Source of the DNA: Agrobacterium pusense
Lineage (GTDB): Bacteria > Pseudomonadota > Alphaproteobacteria > Rhizobiales > Rhizobiaceae
Assembly (NCBI RefSeq): GCF_900102105.1
Contig: NZ_FNBB01000005.1
Span: 1 to 64,000, forward strand
DNA: 64,000 bases
Direction of reading: 5' to 3'
In this document: positions 45,154-53,286 of the stretch, one piece after another
How the letters are laid out: the number at the start of each line of letters is the position of its first letter
How positions within the stretch are numbered: the first letter of the stretch is position 1
Notes under the pieces: model-generated
Seen by the model: the letters and a program-made list of their open reading frames with translations, nothing else
Database searches by the model: none
What the model was told of the DNA's origin: nothing
Made by a program: the position numbers and the translations under genes

Positions 45154-46557
45154 TCAGATTTTTTCGCCAGCCTGGACCAGATCATCCATGACGCTGCGGA
45201 CGGCGGCTTCGGCGATGGCGATGATCTCGTCCACCTCCGCCTTCGTCGTCACGAGCGGCGGTGCAAAGCCCAGAATATCGCCATGCGGCATGGCCCGCGC
45301 AATAAGGCCGCCATTGCGTGCTGCCTTCGAAACGCGTGCACCAACCGCAAGCCCCGGTGCAAAACGTGTCTTCTTTTCCCGGTCCGCCACGAATTCGATG
45401 GCGCCCATCAGGCCCACGCCACGCACCTCGCCGACGATTGGAAGCTGTGCGAACCTTGCCTTCAACTGCTCCTGAAAATAGTTGCCGACGGCCCGTGCAT
45501 TGCCCGGCAGGTCTTCCTTTTCCACGATATCAAGCACGGCGTTTGCCGCAGCCGCACCGATGGGATGTCCGGAATAGGTGTAGCCGTGCGAGAAGGCGCC
45601 GACGCGATCAGCGCCGTCCTCCATCACCTTGTAGACTTTCTCTCCTACGATCGCGCCGGAGAGCGGGAAATAGGCTGATGTCAGCCCTTTGGCGACGGTG
45701 ATCAGATCCGGCTCGATGCCGTAATGTTGTGAGCCGAACATGGAGCCTGTACGCCCGAAGCCGGTAATCACCTCATCGGCGATCAACAGGACATCGTATT
45801 TTCTGAGAACATCCTGTATCGCCGGCCAGTAGCCTTCCGGCGGCGGCGTGATACCCCCCGTGCCAAGCACCGGTTCAGCAATAAAGGCACCGATTGTGTC
45901 GGGGCCTTCGCGCAGAATGAGCTCTTCCAGTTCGTCGGCGCGCCGTTTTGAGAATTCCAGTTCAGTTTCACCGGCTTCAGCGCCCCAATAATGGTGGGGG
46001 ACGCCGGTATGCAGCACGCCAGCGCGCGGCAGGTCCATGTGGTCATGATAAAAGCTCATGCCGGTCATGGAACCGGAAACGACGCTGCAGCCGTGATATC
46101 CCCGCTCGCGGGAAATGATCTTCTTCTTCTCCGGTTTGCCGCGCAGATTGTTGTAATACCAGACGAGCTTGGCCTGGGTCTCGTTGGCGTCCGAGCCGGA
46201 CATGCCGTAAAACACCTTGCTCATCTTGCCGGGAGCCATCTTCACCAGCCGGTCGGACAGGATCGCCAGTTCGTCCGTCGTGTGAGCGGCGTAGGAATGA
46301 TAATAGGCGAGCCGATAGGCCTGACGGGAAATGGCTTCCGCCACCTCGGTGCGACCGTAACCGACATTGACGCAATAAAGACCGGCAAAGCCATCGATCA
46401 ACTGCTTGCCGTGGGCGTCCTGAATGCGGATGCCCTTGCCGGTTTCAACGATGGTCGGTTCCCCGAGCTTGCCGCTGGCGAAGTCCTTCAGCTGCGTGAA
46501 GGGGTGCAGAACCGCATTTCGATCCATTTCCGCGATATTTTTGATGTCGATGGTCAT
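45154..46557 (-). CDS. doeD: DoeD-type diaminobutyrate aminotransferase (class III)
   Basis: A 467-residue class III PLP aminotransferase. The PLP Lys is in LITVAKGLTSAYFPL, with DEVITGFGRTGSMFG before it and YGMSGSDANETQAKL as the phosphate-contact region. Starting at ATG 46557 (AAAGGAA site) fits the family better than the longer in-frame start. It follows doeC by 13 bases. In ectoine breakdown DoeD turns L-2,4-diaminobutyrate into aspartate semialdehyde. Other omega-aminotransferases look alike; the gene context decides. Confidence 0.88.
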   Translation of the reverse strand: MTIDIKNIAEMDRNAVLHPFTQLKDFASGKLGEPTIVETGKGIRIQDAHGKQLIDGFAGLYCVNVGYGRTEVAEAISRQAYRLAYYHSYAAHTTDELAILSDRLVKMAPGKMSKVFYGMSGSDANETQAKLVWYYNNLRGKPEKKKIISRERGYHGCSVVSGSMTGMSFYHDHMDLPRAGVLHTGVPHHYWGAEAGETELEFSKRRADELEELILREGPDTIGAFIAEPVLGTGGITPPPEGYWPAIQDVLRKYDVLLIADEVITGFGRTGSMFGSQHYGIEPDLITVAKGLTSAYFPLSGAIVGEKVYKVMEDGADRVGAFSHGYTYSGHPIGAAAANAVLDIVEKEDLPGNARAVGNYFQEQLKARFAQLPIVGEVRGVGLMGAIEFVADREKKTRFAPGLAVGARVSKAARNGGLIARAMPHGDILGFAPPLVTTKAEVDEIIAIAEAAVRSVMDDLVQAGEKI

Positions 46558-46570
46558 AGGCGGGTTCCTT

Positions 46571-48049
46571 TCAGGCAGCCAGATTGCCGAAGCAGACATA
46601 TTTGGGTTCAAGATATTCCATCAGGCCGTGGCGCGAGCCTTCGCGACCGAGGCCGGATTGTTTCCAGCCGCCGAAGGGAATTGGCGCACCGGTGAATTTC
46701 GGCGTATTGACGGCAACCATGCCGTATTCCAGCTGGTCGGTCAGGCGCATCGCCCGGCCCAGATCGTTGGTGTAGACATAGGCCGCAAGCCCCATCTCGG
46801 TAGCATTGGCGCGGCGGACGACCTCATTCTCGTCATCGAAGGGAAGGATGGCGGCCACAGGCCCGAAGGTTTCCTCACGTGCGATCAGCATGTCTTCAGT
46901 CACATCAGCCAGCACGGTTGGCGTTACGAAATTGCCGCCGAGCGGACTGTCCTGCCCGCCGCAGACGAGGCGCGCGCCGGCGGAAAGCGCCTGTGCGATC
47001 TGCTGACGGCACTTTTCGGCGACCAACGGCCGTGTCATCGGCCCAATGTCGATGCCCGGTTCAAGGCCGTGGCCAACGGTCAGTCTGGAAGTTGCGTCGG
47101 CAAACCGATCGATGAAGCGGTCATAGAGCGTTCGCTGAACATAGATGCGATTTGCCGCCAGGCAGTCCTGGCCAGATGTAGCGAATTTGGCGCTGATGCA
47201 CCCCGCCACCGCTTGAGAAAGATCAGAATCCCCAAATACAATGAAGGGTGCATGACCACCCAGCTCCAGCGAAGCTTTCTTGACGGTTGCCGCCGACTGG
47301 GTAAGGAGCAGCCGCCCGACCTCCGTCGAGCCAGTGAAGGAGAACGCCCGCACATCGGTATGCTCCAGAAGACGACGCGCCAGAGGCGCGGCTTCACCGG
47401 GCAGTACCTGCAATACGCCGGCCGGCATGCCTGCCTCCTCCGCAAGTTTTGCCAGAGCCAGCGCCGAGAGCGGAGTTTCGGGTGCCGGCTTGACGATCAT
47501 GGTGCAACCGGCGGCAAGGGCCGCTCCTGCCTTGCGGGCTATCATGGCTGACGGGAAGTTCCATGGCGTGATCGCTGCCGTTACGCCGATCGGCTGCATC
47601 CGTACGGAGAGATTGCCACCTTTCAGGTGGCTCGGTATTGTCTCGCCATAGGATCGCTCGCCTTCGCTTGCGAACCAGTCGAGAAAATTGGCCGCGTAGG
47701 AAATTTCCCCCTGCGATTCTTCCAGCGGCTTGCCCTGCTCGGCGCTGATGATAATGGCGAGATCGCGCGCATTGTCGCGCATCATTCTGCCCCAGCTCCG
47801 CAGGATGTCGCCGCGTTCTACCGGCAGCGTCTCGCGCCAGTGAAGGAAGGCTGCGCTGGCGGCCTCTATGGCGGAATCGACATCATCGAGAGAGCAGGCG
47901 GTCACATCCACGAGATGGCCGCCGCCTGCTGGGTCGATAACGCTCAGCCTCTCGCTGCGCTCCACCCATACCCCGCCCAAAAAGGCGCGATGCTCGATCA
48001 GATCGGGCCGGCGAAGGTTCTTCAACGCGGCGCTGGCAATACCTTTCAT
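46571..48049 (-). CDS. doeC: DoeC-type aldehyde dehydrogenase (aspartate-semialdehyde oxidation)
   Basis: A 492-residue NAD(P)-dependent aldehyde dehydrogenase of the GabD type. The catalytic Glu is in SLELGGHAPFIV and the Cys in TSGQDCLAANR; TPWNFPSAMIARK and FTGSTEVGRLL form the cofactor site. In the ectoine pathway DoeC oxidises aspartate semialdehyde to aspartate. It is the first gene of the doeC-doeD transcript and divergent from the AsnC regulator. Succinate semialdehyde is the main alternative substrate by homology. Confidence 0.89.
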   Translation of the reverse strand: MKGIASAALKNLRRPDLIEHRAFLGGVWVERSERLSVIDPAGGGHLVDVTACSLDDVDSAIEAASAAFLHWRETLPVERGDILRSWGRMMRDNARDLAIIISAEQGKPLEESQGEISYAANFLDWFASEGERSYGETIPSHLKGGNLSVRMQPIGVTAAITPWNFPSAMIARKAGAALAAGCTMIVKPAPETPLSALALAKLAEEAGMPAGVLQVLPGEAAPLARRLLEHTDVRAFSFTGSTEVGRLLLTQSAATVKKASLELGGHAPFIVFGDSDLSQAVAGCISAKFATSGQDCLAANRIYVQRTLYDRFIDRFADATSRLTVGHGLEPGIDIGPMTRPLVAEKCRQQIAQALSAGARLVCGGQDSPLGGNFVTPTVLADVTEDMLIAREETFGPVAAILPFDDENEVVRRANATEMGLAAYVYTNDLGRAMRLTDQLEYGMVAVNTPKFTGAPIPFGGWKQSGLGREGSRHGLMEYLEPKYVCFGNLAA

Positions 48050-48106
48050 GAATATGCTCCATTTTCATTTGCGTGGAGCTTAGCGTCGCTGCATGATCGA
48101 TCTCCG

Positions 48107-48170
48107 GCATTTATTTCCTGCTTGACGCAGAAATAATGCTAATTTTTACCCAAGTACGCAGGAATTCTGC
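48107..48170. promoter_or_regulatory. Candidate AsnC-family regulator sites between doeC and the asnC gene
   Basis: An imperfect inverted repeat GCATTTATTTCCTGC ... GCAGAAATAATGC (48107-48139) and a near-palindrome GCAGGAATTCTGC (48158-48170) directly before the regulator start codon. They are well placed for autoregulation and control of the divergent doeCD genes. Confidence 0.45.
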
Positions 48171-48638
48171 ATGACCAATATTGATCGAGCCGACAGGGCG
48201 CTGCTTGACGCCGTGCAAAAGAACAACCGTCTGACGTCGGAGGAGCTTGCGCGGATCGTCAATCTCTCGCCGACGGCCTGCCAGAGGCGGCTCAAGCGAT
48301 TACGGGAGGAGGGAGTGATCGAGGCGGATGTGGCGATTATCTCGCCCAAAGCCGTGGGACGGGGCATCACCATGATTGTCCTCGTGTCGCTGGAACGGGA
48401 GCGCGCGGACATCGTCGATCGCTTCAAGGCGGCGATCCGTGCGACGCGCGAAGTCATGATCGGCTATTATGTCACCGGTGATGCCGATTTCATTCTGGTA
48501 ATCACGGCAAAGGACATGGAGGACTACGAGGCCTTCACCCGCCGCTTCTTTTATGAAAACCACGACATTAAAGGGTTCAAGACAATGGTCGTCATGGACC
48601 GCGTGAAGGCCGGATTCGCCTTTCCTATCGAAGACTGA
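48171..48638 (+). CDS. doeX: AsnC/Lrp-family regulator (DoeX-like)
   Basis: A 155-residue Lrp-type regulator. The N-terminal helix-turn-helix (LTSEELARIVNLSPTACQRRL) is followed by the AsnC effector domain (VMIGYYVTGDADFILVI). It is divergent from doeC, the position of doeX in ectoine degradation clusters such as that of Halomonas, where it binds the doe promoter. ATG 48171 follows the palindromic sequence directly, with only a weak site GCAGGAA. The symbol is by context. Confidence 0.87.
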   Translation: MTNIDRADRALLDAVQKNNRLTSEELARIVNLSPTACQRRLKRLREEGVIEADVAIISPKAVGRGITMIVLVSLERERADIVDRFKAAIRATREVMIGYYVTGDADFILVITAKDMEDYEAFTRRFFYENHDIKGFKTMVVMDRVKAGFAFPIED

Positions 48639-48854
48639 CCGGCCAGAGGCCTGCTAACATGTCTGTGTCGGGACTTCCGCCTTTTGTACGGTCGTTCTAG
48701 TTCTGGACGGGCTGCAAGACCCCGCCCAAGCAGCGGGAAAGGAAGGAGGTCCGGATATCCGTGCGATGACAGATCCGGAGCCTCCGGGAACTGCGAGTTC
48801 ATGTAAGCCTGCGCAGGCAGATCATGCGCTCGCAATTTGGAACATTGTCGCGCG

Positions 48855-49298
48855 CTATTGCGTGATTTCGGGCTCCACGAGCTTGGCAAGCTTGCGCAGT
48901 GACTCCTGCCAGCCGAGATAACACGCATCAGCCGGAATGATATCCGGCACGCCCTCCTGTTCGATATTCACTTCGGTGCCGGATGCCACTGCCTTCATGT
49001 TCACCGTGACTTTCATTTCGCCAGGCAGGTTGGGATCGTCGAAGCGGTCCGTGTAGACAAGGCGCTCTCCGGGCACGAGTTCAACATAGGTCCCGCCAAA
49101 GGAATGACTGTCGCCCGTCGTGAAATTTCGGAAAGACATCCGGTGATTGCCGCCGACCTTCGCATTCAGTTCATGAACGGTACAGGTGAACCCGAATGGC
49201 GGGAGCCAGCTTGAAATCGCATCCGGTTCGATGAAAGCGCGATAGAGCTTTTCGGGTTTCGTTGCGAAGACGCGATGTAGACGAATGACGCTTGGCAT
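48855..49298 (-). CDS. SRPBCC (AHSA1-like) protein
   Basis: A 147-residue helix-grip (START/AHSA1) protein. It begins MPSVIRLHRVFATKPEKLYRAFIEPD and has the family core SWLPPFGFTCTVHELN, GGTYVELVPGERLVYTDRF. ATG 49298 has an excellent AGGAGG site. It lies 23 bases after the TetR gene on the same strand, so the two are one operon. Proteins of this type bind small hydrophobic ligands; the ligand here is unknown. Confidence 0.9.
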   Translation of the reverse strand: MPSVIRLHRVFATKPEKLYRAFIEPDAISSWLPPFGFTCTVHELNAKVGGNHRMSFRNFTTGDSHSFGGTYVELVPGERLVYTDRFDDPNLPGEMKVTVNMKAVASGTEVNIEQEGVPDIIPADACYLGWQESLRKLAKLVEPEITQ

Positions 49299-49321
49299 GG
49301 TTTCCTCCTGTTGATGCGTTG

Positions 49322-49945
49322 TCATTCAACGTGGTCGATCATTGTCGGGCTGAACAGCAGCCGGATATAGCGGTGAAGATGGTCGAGGCTTTCGACGGCT
49401 TGCTGCGGATTCCCGCTCGCTTTTGCCAGAATGAAGGCGCCCTGGATGACGGCTTGAATGTGCAGGGCAAGACTTTCCGCCGTAAATGTCTCTGTTATCC
49501 TGTATTGATCCAGGGCTGCTTCGATATCGCTGACAAGTGTTTCGGCGTGGCCTGAAATGCTATTCCAGCACGCTTGCCGGATCGCCTCGCTGGTCTCGTA
49601 AACCTCCTGCGCCATGGTGCCGACAAAGCAGGTAAAATCCGGCAATTCGCCCTGTATCAACTGCTTGCGGAAGGCGACATAGTTCAGCAGTCGCTCCAGT
49701 GGATCAGCGGCATCGTGATAGGACGCGGTTTCGAACACGGCACCGGTTACCTCCGACCAGTGCTGGGCAGCCGCGACCGCCATTTCCTCCTTGCTGGAGA
49801 AATGGTGAAAGAATGCACCTTTGGACAGCTCGGCCTTGGCGCAGACATCGTCAACTGTCGTCGCGGCGTAACCTTTCGTCCGGATCACGGTAAATGCCGC
49901 CTCCAGCAGGCCCGGCCTGGTCAATGGGTTCTGTTTCCTTGCCAC
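49322..49945 (-). CDS. TetR-family transcription regulator
   Basis: A 207-residue TetR regulator. The N-terminal helix-turn-helix VDDVCAKAELSKGAFFHHFSSKEEM is clear, followed by a ligand-binding helical domain. GTG 49945 is chosen, with AGGGAG seven bases upstream. It precedes the SRPBCC gene. A large palindrome sits just upstream at 49961-49996 and is its likely operator, implying autorepression. The inducer is unknown. Confidence 0.92.
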   Translation of the reverse strand: MARKQNPLTRPGLLEAAFTVIRTKGYAATTVDDVCAKAELSKGAFFHHFSSKEEMAVAAAQHWSEVTGAVFETASYHDAADPLERLLNYVAFRKQLIQGELPDFTCFVGTMAQEVYETSEAIRQACWNSISGHAETLVSDIEAALDQYRITETFTAESLALHIQAVIQGAFILAKASGNPQQAVESLDHLHRYIRLLFSPTMIDHVE

Positions 49946-49960
49946 ATCAAATCTCCCTTG

Positions 49961-49996
49961 CTTGATTAAATACAGACTAGTCGGTATTTAATCAAG
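49961..49996. promoter_or_regulatory. Palindromic TetR-type operator
   Basis: A 36-base palindrome with a single mismatched pair. The outer arms are CTTGATTAAATAC and GTATTTAATCAAG, perfect over 13 bases, and the centre is GACTAGTC. It lies 15 bases upstream of the TetR start codon. Confidence 0.75.
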
Positions 49997-50140
49997 CGGA
50001 ATTTTACTGGTGTGTTGTCCCGGTGACTTCGCGGTCCAATATTGTTGGGCAGGATGGCGCATAACAGAAGGCGCGTTTACGGATCCCGCGAGGGAGCGCG
50101 CCGCTCCCGCGCCGTCATTAATGCGCAGATCCGGGCAGTT

Positions 50141-51040
50141 CTACTCCAGCGCCACCATGTAGGCTGGTAACTGTTCTTCGAAAAATTTCGAGAAAGTTGC
50201 GATGCGGGGCGGCAGGGCCTGATAGGGCGGATAATAGAGTGTCAGCCAGAGTTCCGGCGGCGACCAGCCGGGCAGGACATGGACGAGGCGGCCACTGTGG
50301 ATATGCTGTGCGATGTTGAAGCCCGGCAGCAAGGCGACCCCTGCGCCATCCGCAGCCATATCGGCCAGAACCTCGCCGCTATTGGCGCTGAAGGCACGAC
50401 CTGCCGTTATCGTGATACTTGACCCGCCATCTGACAGAACCCAATTCTCCCGACGGCTCTCGCCGCTGTAGGCAAGGCAATCGTCAGGCGTCAGTTCAGC
50501 GGGGTGTTTCATCTGCGCGAACCGGCTGCCCGGAGCCGCCACCAATATGCGCGGCACAGCCCTGATCTTGCGCCATATGGTGAATTTGTCCGATGGGGCG
50601 GACGAGATACGGATCGCCAGATCGTAGTCATCATCCACGATATTGACCAGGCCGTCCGATAACGAAATCTCGAAGCACATTTTCGGATAGAGTTCCCGGA
50701 AGCCCGACAGGATCGGCGGCAGCACCGTTTTGCCGAGCCATGTCGGCGCGCTGATCCTCAGGCGTCCCTCGTCGGCCTTGTGGGCGTTGCGAACATCGCG
50801 CCGGGCGTTCTCCAAAGCCTCGACCGCCGGCTGAATCTGTGCGGCGAAGACGGCCCCGTCCGTCGTGAGCGATACCTGACGGGTGGTCCGGACGAATAAT
50901 TGCACGCCGAGATCATCTTCAAGTGCTGCAATCGCACGGGTGACGGCCGCTGCCGTCATGCCGAGTTCACGGGCCACCTGCGCGAAGTTGCGCTTTTCGG
51001 CCGCCATCAGGAAGGTTTTGAGAGCTTTGTGATCGTTCAT
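50141..51040 (-). CDS. LysR-family transcription regulator
   Basis: A 299-residue LysR protein with an N-terminal helix-turn-helix (FAQVARELGMTAAAVTRAIAALE) and a substrate-binding-type effector domain (RLRISAPTWLGKTVLPPIL). It is divergent from the ring-cleaving dioxygenase gene with a candidate LysR box at 51080-51100. It most likely activates that cluster in response to an aromatic or quinone compound, which is an inference from the neighbours. Confidence 0.92.
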   Translation of the reverse strand: MNDHKALKTFLMAAEKRNFAQVARELGMTAAAVTRAIAALEDDLGVQLFVRTTRQVSLTTDGAVFAAQIQPAVEALENARRDVRNAHKADEGRLRISAPTWLGKTVLPPILSGFRELYPKMCFEISLSDGLVNIVDDDYDLAIRISSAPSDKFTIWRKIRAVPRILVAAPGSRFAQMKHPAELTPDDCLAYSGESRRENWVLSDGGSSITITAGRAFSANSGEVLADMAADGAGVALLPGFNIAQHIHSGRLVHVLPGWSPPELWLTLYYPPYQALPPRIATFSKFFEEQLPAYMVALE

Positions 51041-51079
51041 CTCTATTATTTCAAAAATCGCAATTCATTCGAGAAAAAT

Positions 51080-51100
51080 ATTGCAATTCCGCGATGCAAT
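51080..51100. promoter_or_regulatory. Candidate LysR binding site
   Basis: An inverted repeat ATTGCA (51080-51085) and TGCAAT (51095-51100) with nine bases between, in the T-N11-A style, located between the divergent lysR and dioxygenase genes. The half-site GATGCAAT recurs upstream of the DoxX gene at 55379-55386. Confidence 0.5.
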
Positions 51101-51159
51101 CAAGCGGGTTACATCTTTCTCCATCGAAACGGGCATACCAACAGCGAAAGGCGCCGACG

Positions 51160-52092
51160 ATGATCAAGGATATCAAGGGCCTGCACCACGTTACCTCGAT
51201 GGCGTCGGATGCGCGGCAGAACAACAGCTTCTTCACCGATACGCTCGGCCTGCGCCGGGTCAAGAAAACCGTCAACTTCGACGAGCCAAGCGTCTATCAC
51301 CTTTATTACGGTGACGAAAAGGGAACCCCGGGCACGGTCATGACGTATTTTCCCTTCGCCAACATGATGGCCGGCCGTCCGGGCGTCGGCGAAGTAGGCG
51401 AGACGCAGTTTTCCGTTCCCAAGGGTTCGCTCGGCTTCTGGAAAGATCGTCTCATTACGAAAGGTGCCGCCGGCCTTCAGGCCGATACGGTCTTCGGTGC
51501 ACAGCGCCTGCGTTTTACCGGTCCGGATGGCGATGGACTCGCGCTGATCGAAACGGATAACGATGCCCGCGCTCCATGGCTTGCCGAGGGCATCTCCGAA
51601 GACAACGCCATACGCGGCTTTACCGGCGCGCGCTTCAATCTGAATGATACGGCGGCGACCGAGGAACTGCTTCGCTTCATGGGATATGAGCGCGCCGATG
51701 CAGAAGGCGATGTAACCCGCTTCGTCATTCCCGGCGGCAACGGCGCCGATACGATTGATCTCGCCACACTGCCAAAGACGCCCTTTGCCCGTCCGGGAGC
51801 CGGTTCGGTTCATCACATCGCTTTCGCGGTTGAAAACCGTCAAAAGCAGCTGGACGTGCGCAAGGCGCTGATGGACACCGGCTATCAGGTCACCCCTGTC
51901 ATCGACCGCGATTACTTTTGGGCGATCTATTTCCGCACGCCGGGCGGTATCCTGTTCGAAATCGCCACCAACGAACCCGGTTTCGATCGCGACGAGGATA
52001 CCGCGCATCTGGGCGAAGCGCTCAAGCTGCCAAGCCGTTATGAGCCTTTCCGCAATCAGATCGAGGCGAACCTCGCTCCCCTTGCGGCATAA
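51160..52092 (+). CDS. VOC-family ring-cleaving dioxygenase (MhqO/PcpA-like)
   Basis: A 310-residue two-module glyoxalase-fold enzyme. Metal ligands match the hydroquinone dioxygenase family: His in GLHHVTSMASD, His in GSVHHIAFAVEN and Glu in GILFEIATNEPGF. These enzymes cleave substituted hydroquinones or related rings with Fe(II) and O2. ATG 51160 is chosen as it begins the first VOC module; the site is weak. It is the first gene of a plus-strand cluster with a cysteine hydrolase, XapX, an amidohydrolase and DoxX. Confidence 0.9.
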   Translation: MIKDIKGLHHVTSMASDARQNNSFFTDTLGLRRVKKTVNFDEPSVYHLYYGDEKGTPGTVMTYFPFANMMAGRPGVGEVGETQFSVPKGSLGFWKDRLITKGAAGLQADTVFGAQRLRFTGPDGDGLALIETDNDARAPWLAEGISEDNAIRGFTGARFNLNDTAATEELLRFMGYERADAEGDVTRFVIPGGNGADTIDLATLPKTPFARPGAGSVHHIAFAVENRQKQLDVRKALMDTGYQVTPVIDRDYFWAIYFRTPGGILFEIATNEPGFDRDEDTAHLGEALKLPSRYEPFRNQIEANLAPLAA

Positions 52093-52144
52093 AGCGGGTC
52101 GTTGATCCGCATCCACTGAAGAAATCATATCCACGCTTTCAAGG

Positions 52145-52167
52145 CGGCTGCCCCTGCCGGGCAGCCG
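52145..52167 (+). repeat. Intergenic stem-loop between the dioxygenase and cysteine hydrolase genes
   Basis: Nine-base arms CGGCTGCCC and GGGCAGCCG with a five-base loop. There is no T-run. It may be a processing or attenuating hairpin rather than a full terminator. Confidence 0.5.
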
Positions 52168-52232
52168 GCCGGCGAAGCCTTGTCAATTTCACCGCCGTCG
52201 ATCGGCAATCATCACCTGAACGGAGAACCACG

Positions 52233-52922
52233 ATGTCGAAGCTTGAAGTCCTTACTCCCGCCAACAGCCAGATCATCTTCATCGACCAGCAGCCGCAGAT
52301 GGCTTTCGGTGTGCAGTCGATCGATCGCCAGACCCTGAAGAACAATGTCGTCGGCCTCGCCAAGGCGGCAAAGATCTTCAACATTCCGACGACCATCACC
52401 ACGGTTGAAACGGAAAGCTTCTCCGGCAACACCTTCCCGGAACTGCTGGCAGTATTCCCGGAAAACGACATCCTCGAGCGTACCTCGATGAATTCCTGGG
52501 ATGACCAGAATGTCCGCGATGCCCTGGCGAAGAATGCCGCCAACGGTCGCAAGAAGATCGTTGTTTCCGGCCTCTGGACGGAAGTGTGCAACACCACCTT
52601 CGCTCTTTCGGCGTTGCATGATGTCGCCGATTACGAAATCTACATGGTGGCGGATGCATCTGGCGGCACTTCTGTCGATGCGCATAAATATGCCATGGAC
52701 CGCATGGTGCAGGCGGGCGTCATCCCCGTCACCTGGCAGCAGGTGCTGCTGGAATGGCAGCGCGACTGGGCGCGCAAGGAAACCTATGACGCCGTCACCT
52801 CGCTGGTGAAGGAACATTCAGGCGCTTACGGCATGGGCATCGATTATGCGGTCACGCATGTTCATGGCGGTGCTGAGCGCGTCAAGCACGGCAAGCGCAT
52901 CGGCCCCAACCCCGCGAAATAA
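52233..52922 (+). CDS. Isochorismatase-like cysteine hydrolase (YcaC type)
   Basis: A 229-residue isochorismatase-fold hydrolase. The catalytic Asp is in IIFIDQQPQMAFG, and the nucleophilic Cys in VSGLWTEVCNTTFAL, preceded by a cis-peptide-type segment. The active Lys may be in NGRKKIVVSG. CGGAGAACC precedes ATG 52233. YcaC-like proteins are poorly defined amidases or carbamoyl hydrolases. It lies 140 bases after the dioxygenase and 73 before the XapX gene. Confidence 0.88.
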   Translation: MSKLEVLTPANSQIIFIDQQPQMAFGVQSIDRQTLKNNVVGLAKAAKIFNIPTTITTVETESFSGNTFPELLAVFPENDILERTSMNSWDDQNVRDALAKNAANGRKKIVVSGLWTEVCNTTFALSALHDVADYEIYMVADASGGTSVDAHKYAMDRMVQAGVIPVTWQQVLLEWQRDWARKETYDAVTSLVKEHSGAYGMGIDYAVTHVHGGAERVKHGKRIGPNPAK

Positions 52923-52995
52923 GCTTTCAACCCTGACGCGCCGGCGGGATCAATATCCCGGCCGGCGCGGCTTCATCCACCCAAAGGAGGTTTCC

Positions 52996-53286
52996 ATGAA
53001 AGTCTATCTTCTGTCGCTTGGCGCCGGCCTGCTCGTCGGCATCGTTTACAGCCTGCTCAATGTTCGTTCGCCCGCGCCGCCCGTCATTGCATTGGTCGGT
53101 CTGCTGGGCATCCTGGTCGGAGAACAGATCATCCCTTTCGCAAGAACGATCATAGACAGGGAACCGGCCGCCGTTTCGTGGTTCAACCAGATCAAGCCGC
53201 ACATGTTCGGTCATATGCCCAAGGGTGGTGTCGAAAAGGTAGATATTGCCAAGGGCACCGCACCCATCGAGAGGGAGAGAAGCTGA
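52996..53286 (+). CDS. XapX-domain (DUF1427) membrane protein
   Basis: A 96-residue protein with two hydrophobic helices (about 4-22 and 30-50) and the XapX pattern LGAGLLVGIVYSLLNVRSPAPPVIALVGLLGILVGEQ. AAAGGAGG is a strong ribosome site. Its stop overlaps the start of the next gene (TGATG), so the two are coupled. The role of XapX proteins is unknown. Confidence 0.88.
   Translation: MKVYLLSLGAGLLVGIVYSLLNVRSPAPPVIALVGLLGILVGEQIIPFARTIIDREPAAVSWFNQIKPHMFGHMPKGGVEKVDIAKGTAPIERERS

Noticed and set aside
50092-50108. Short hairpin after the LysR gene at 50141
   Set aside because: Only six base pairs and no T-run; too weak to call a terminator.
51109-52134. A 341-codon open frame on the minus strand
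   Set aside because: It is antisense to the dioxygenase gene, lacks a ribosome site and has no family likeness.
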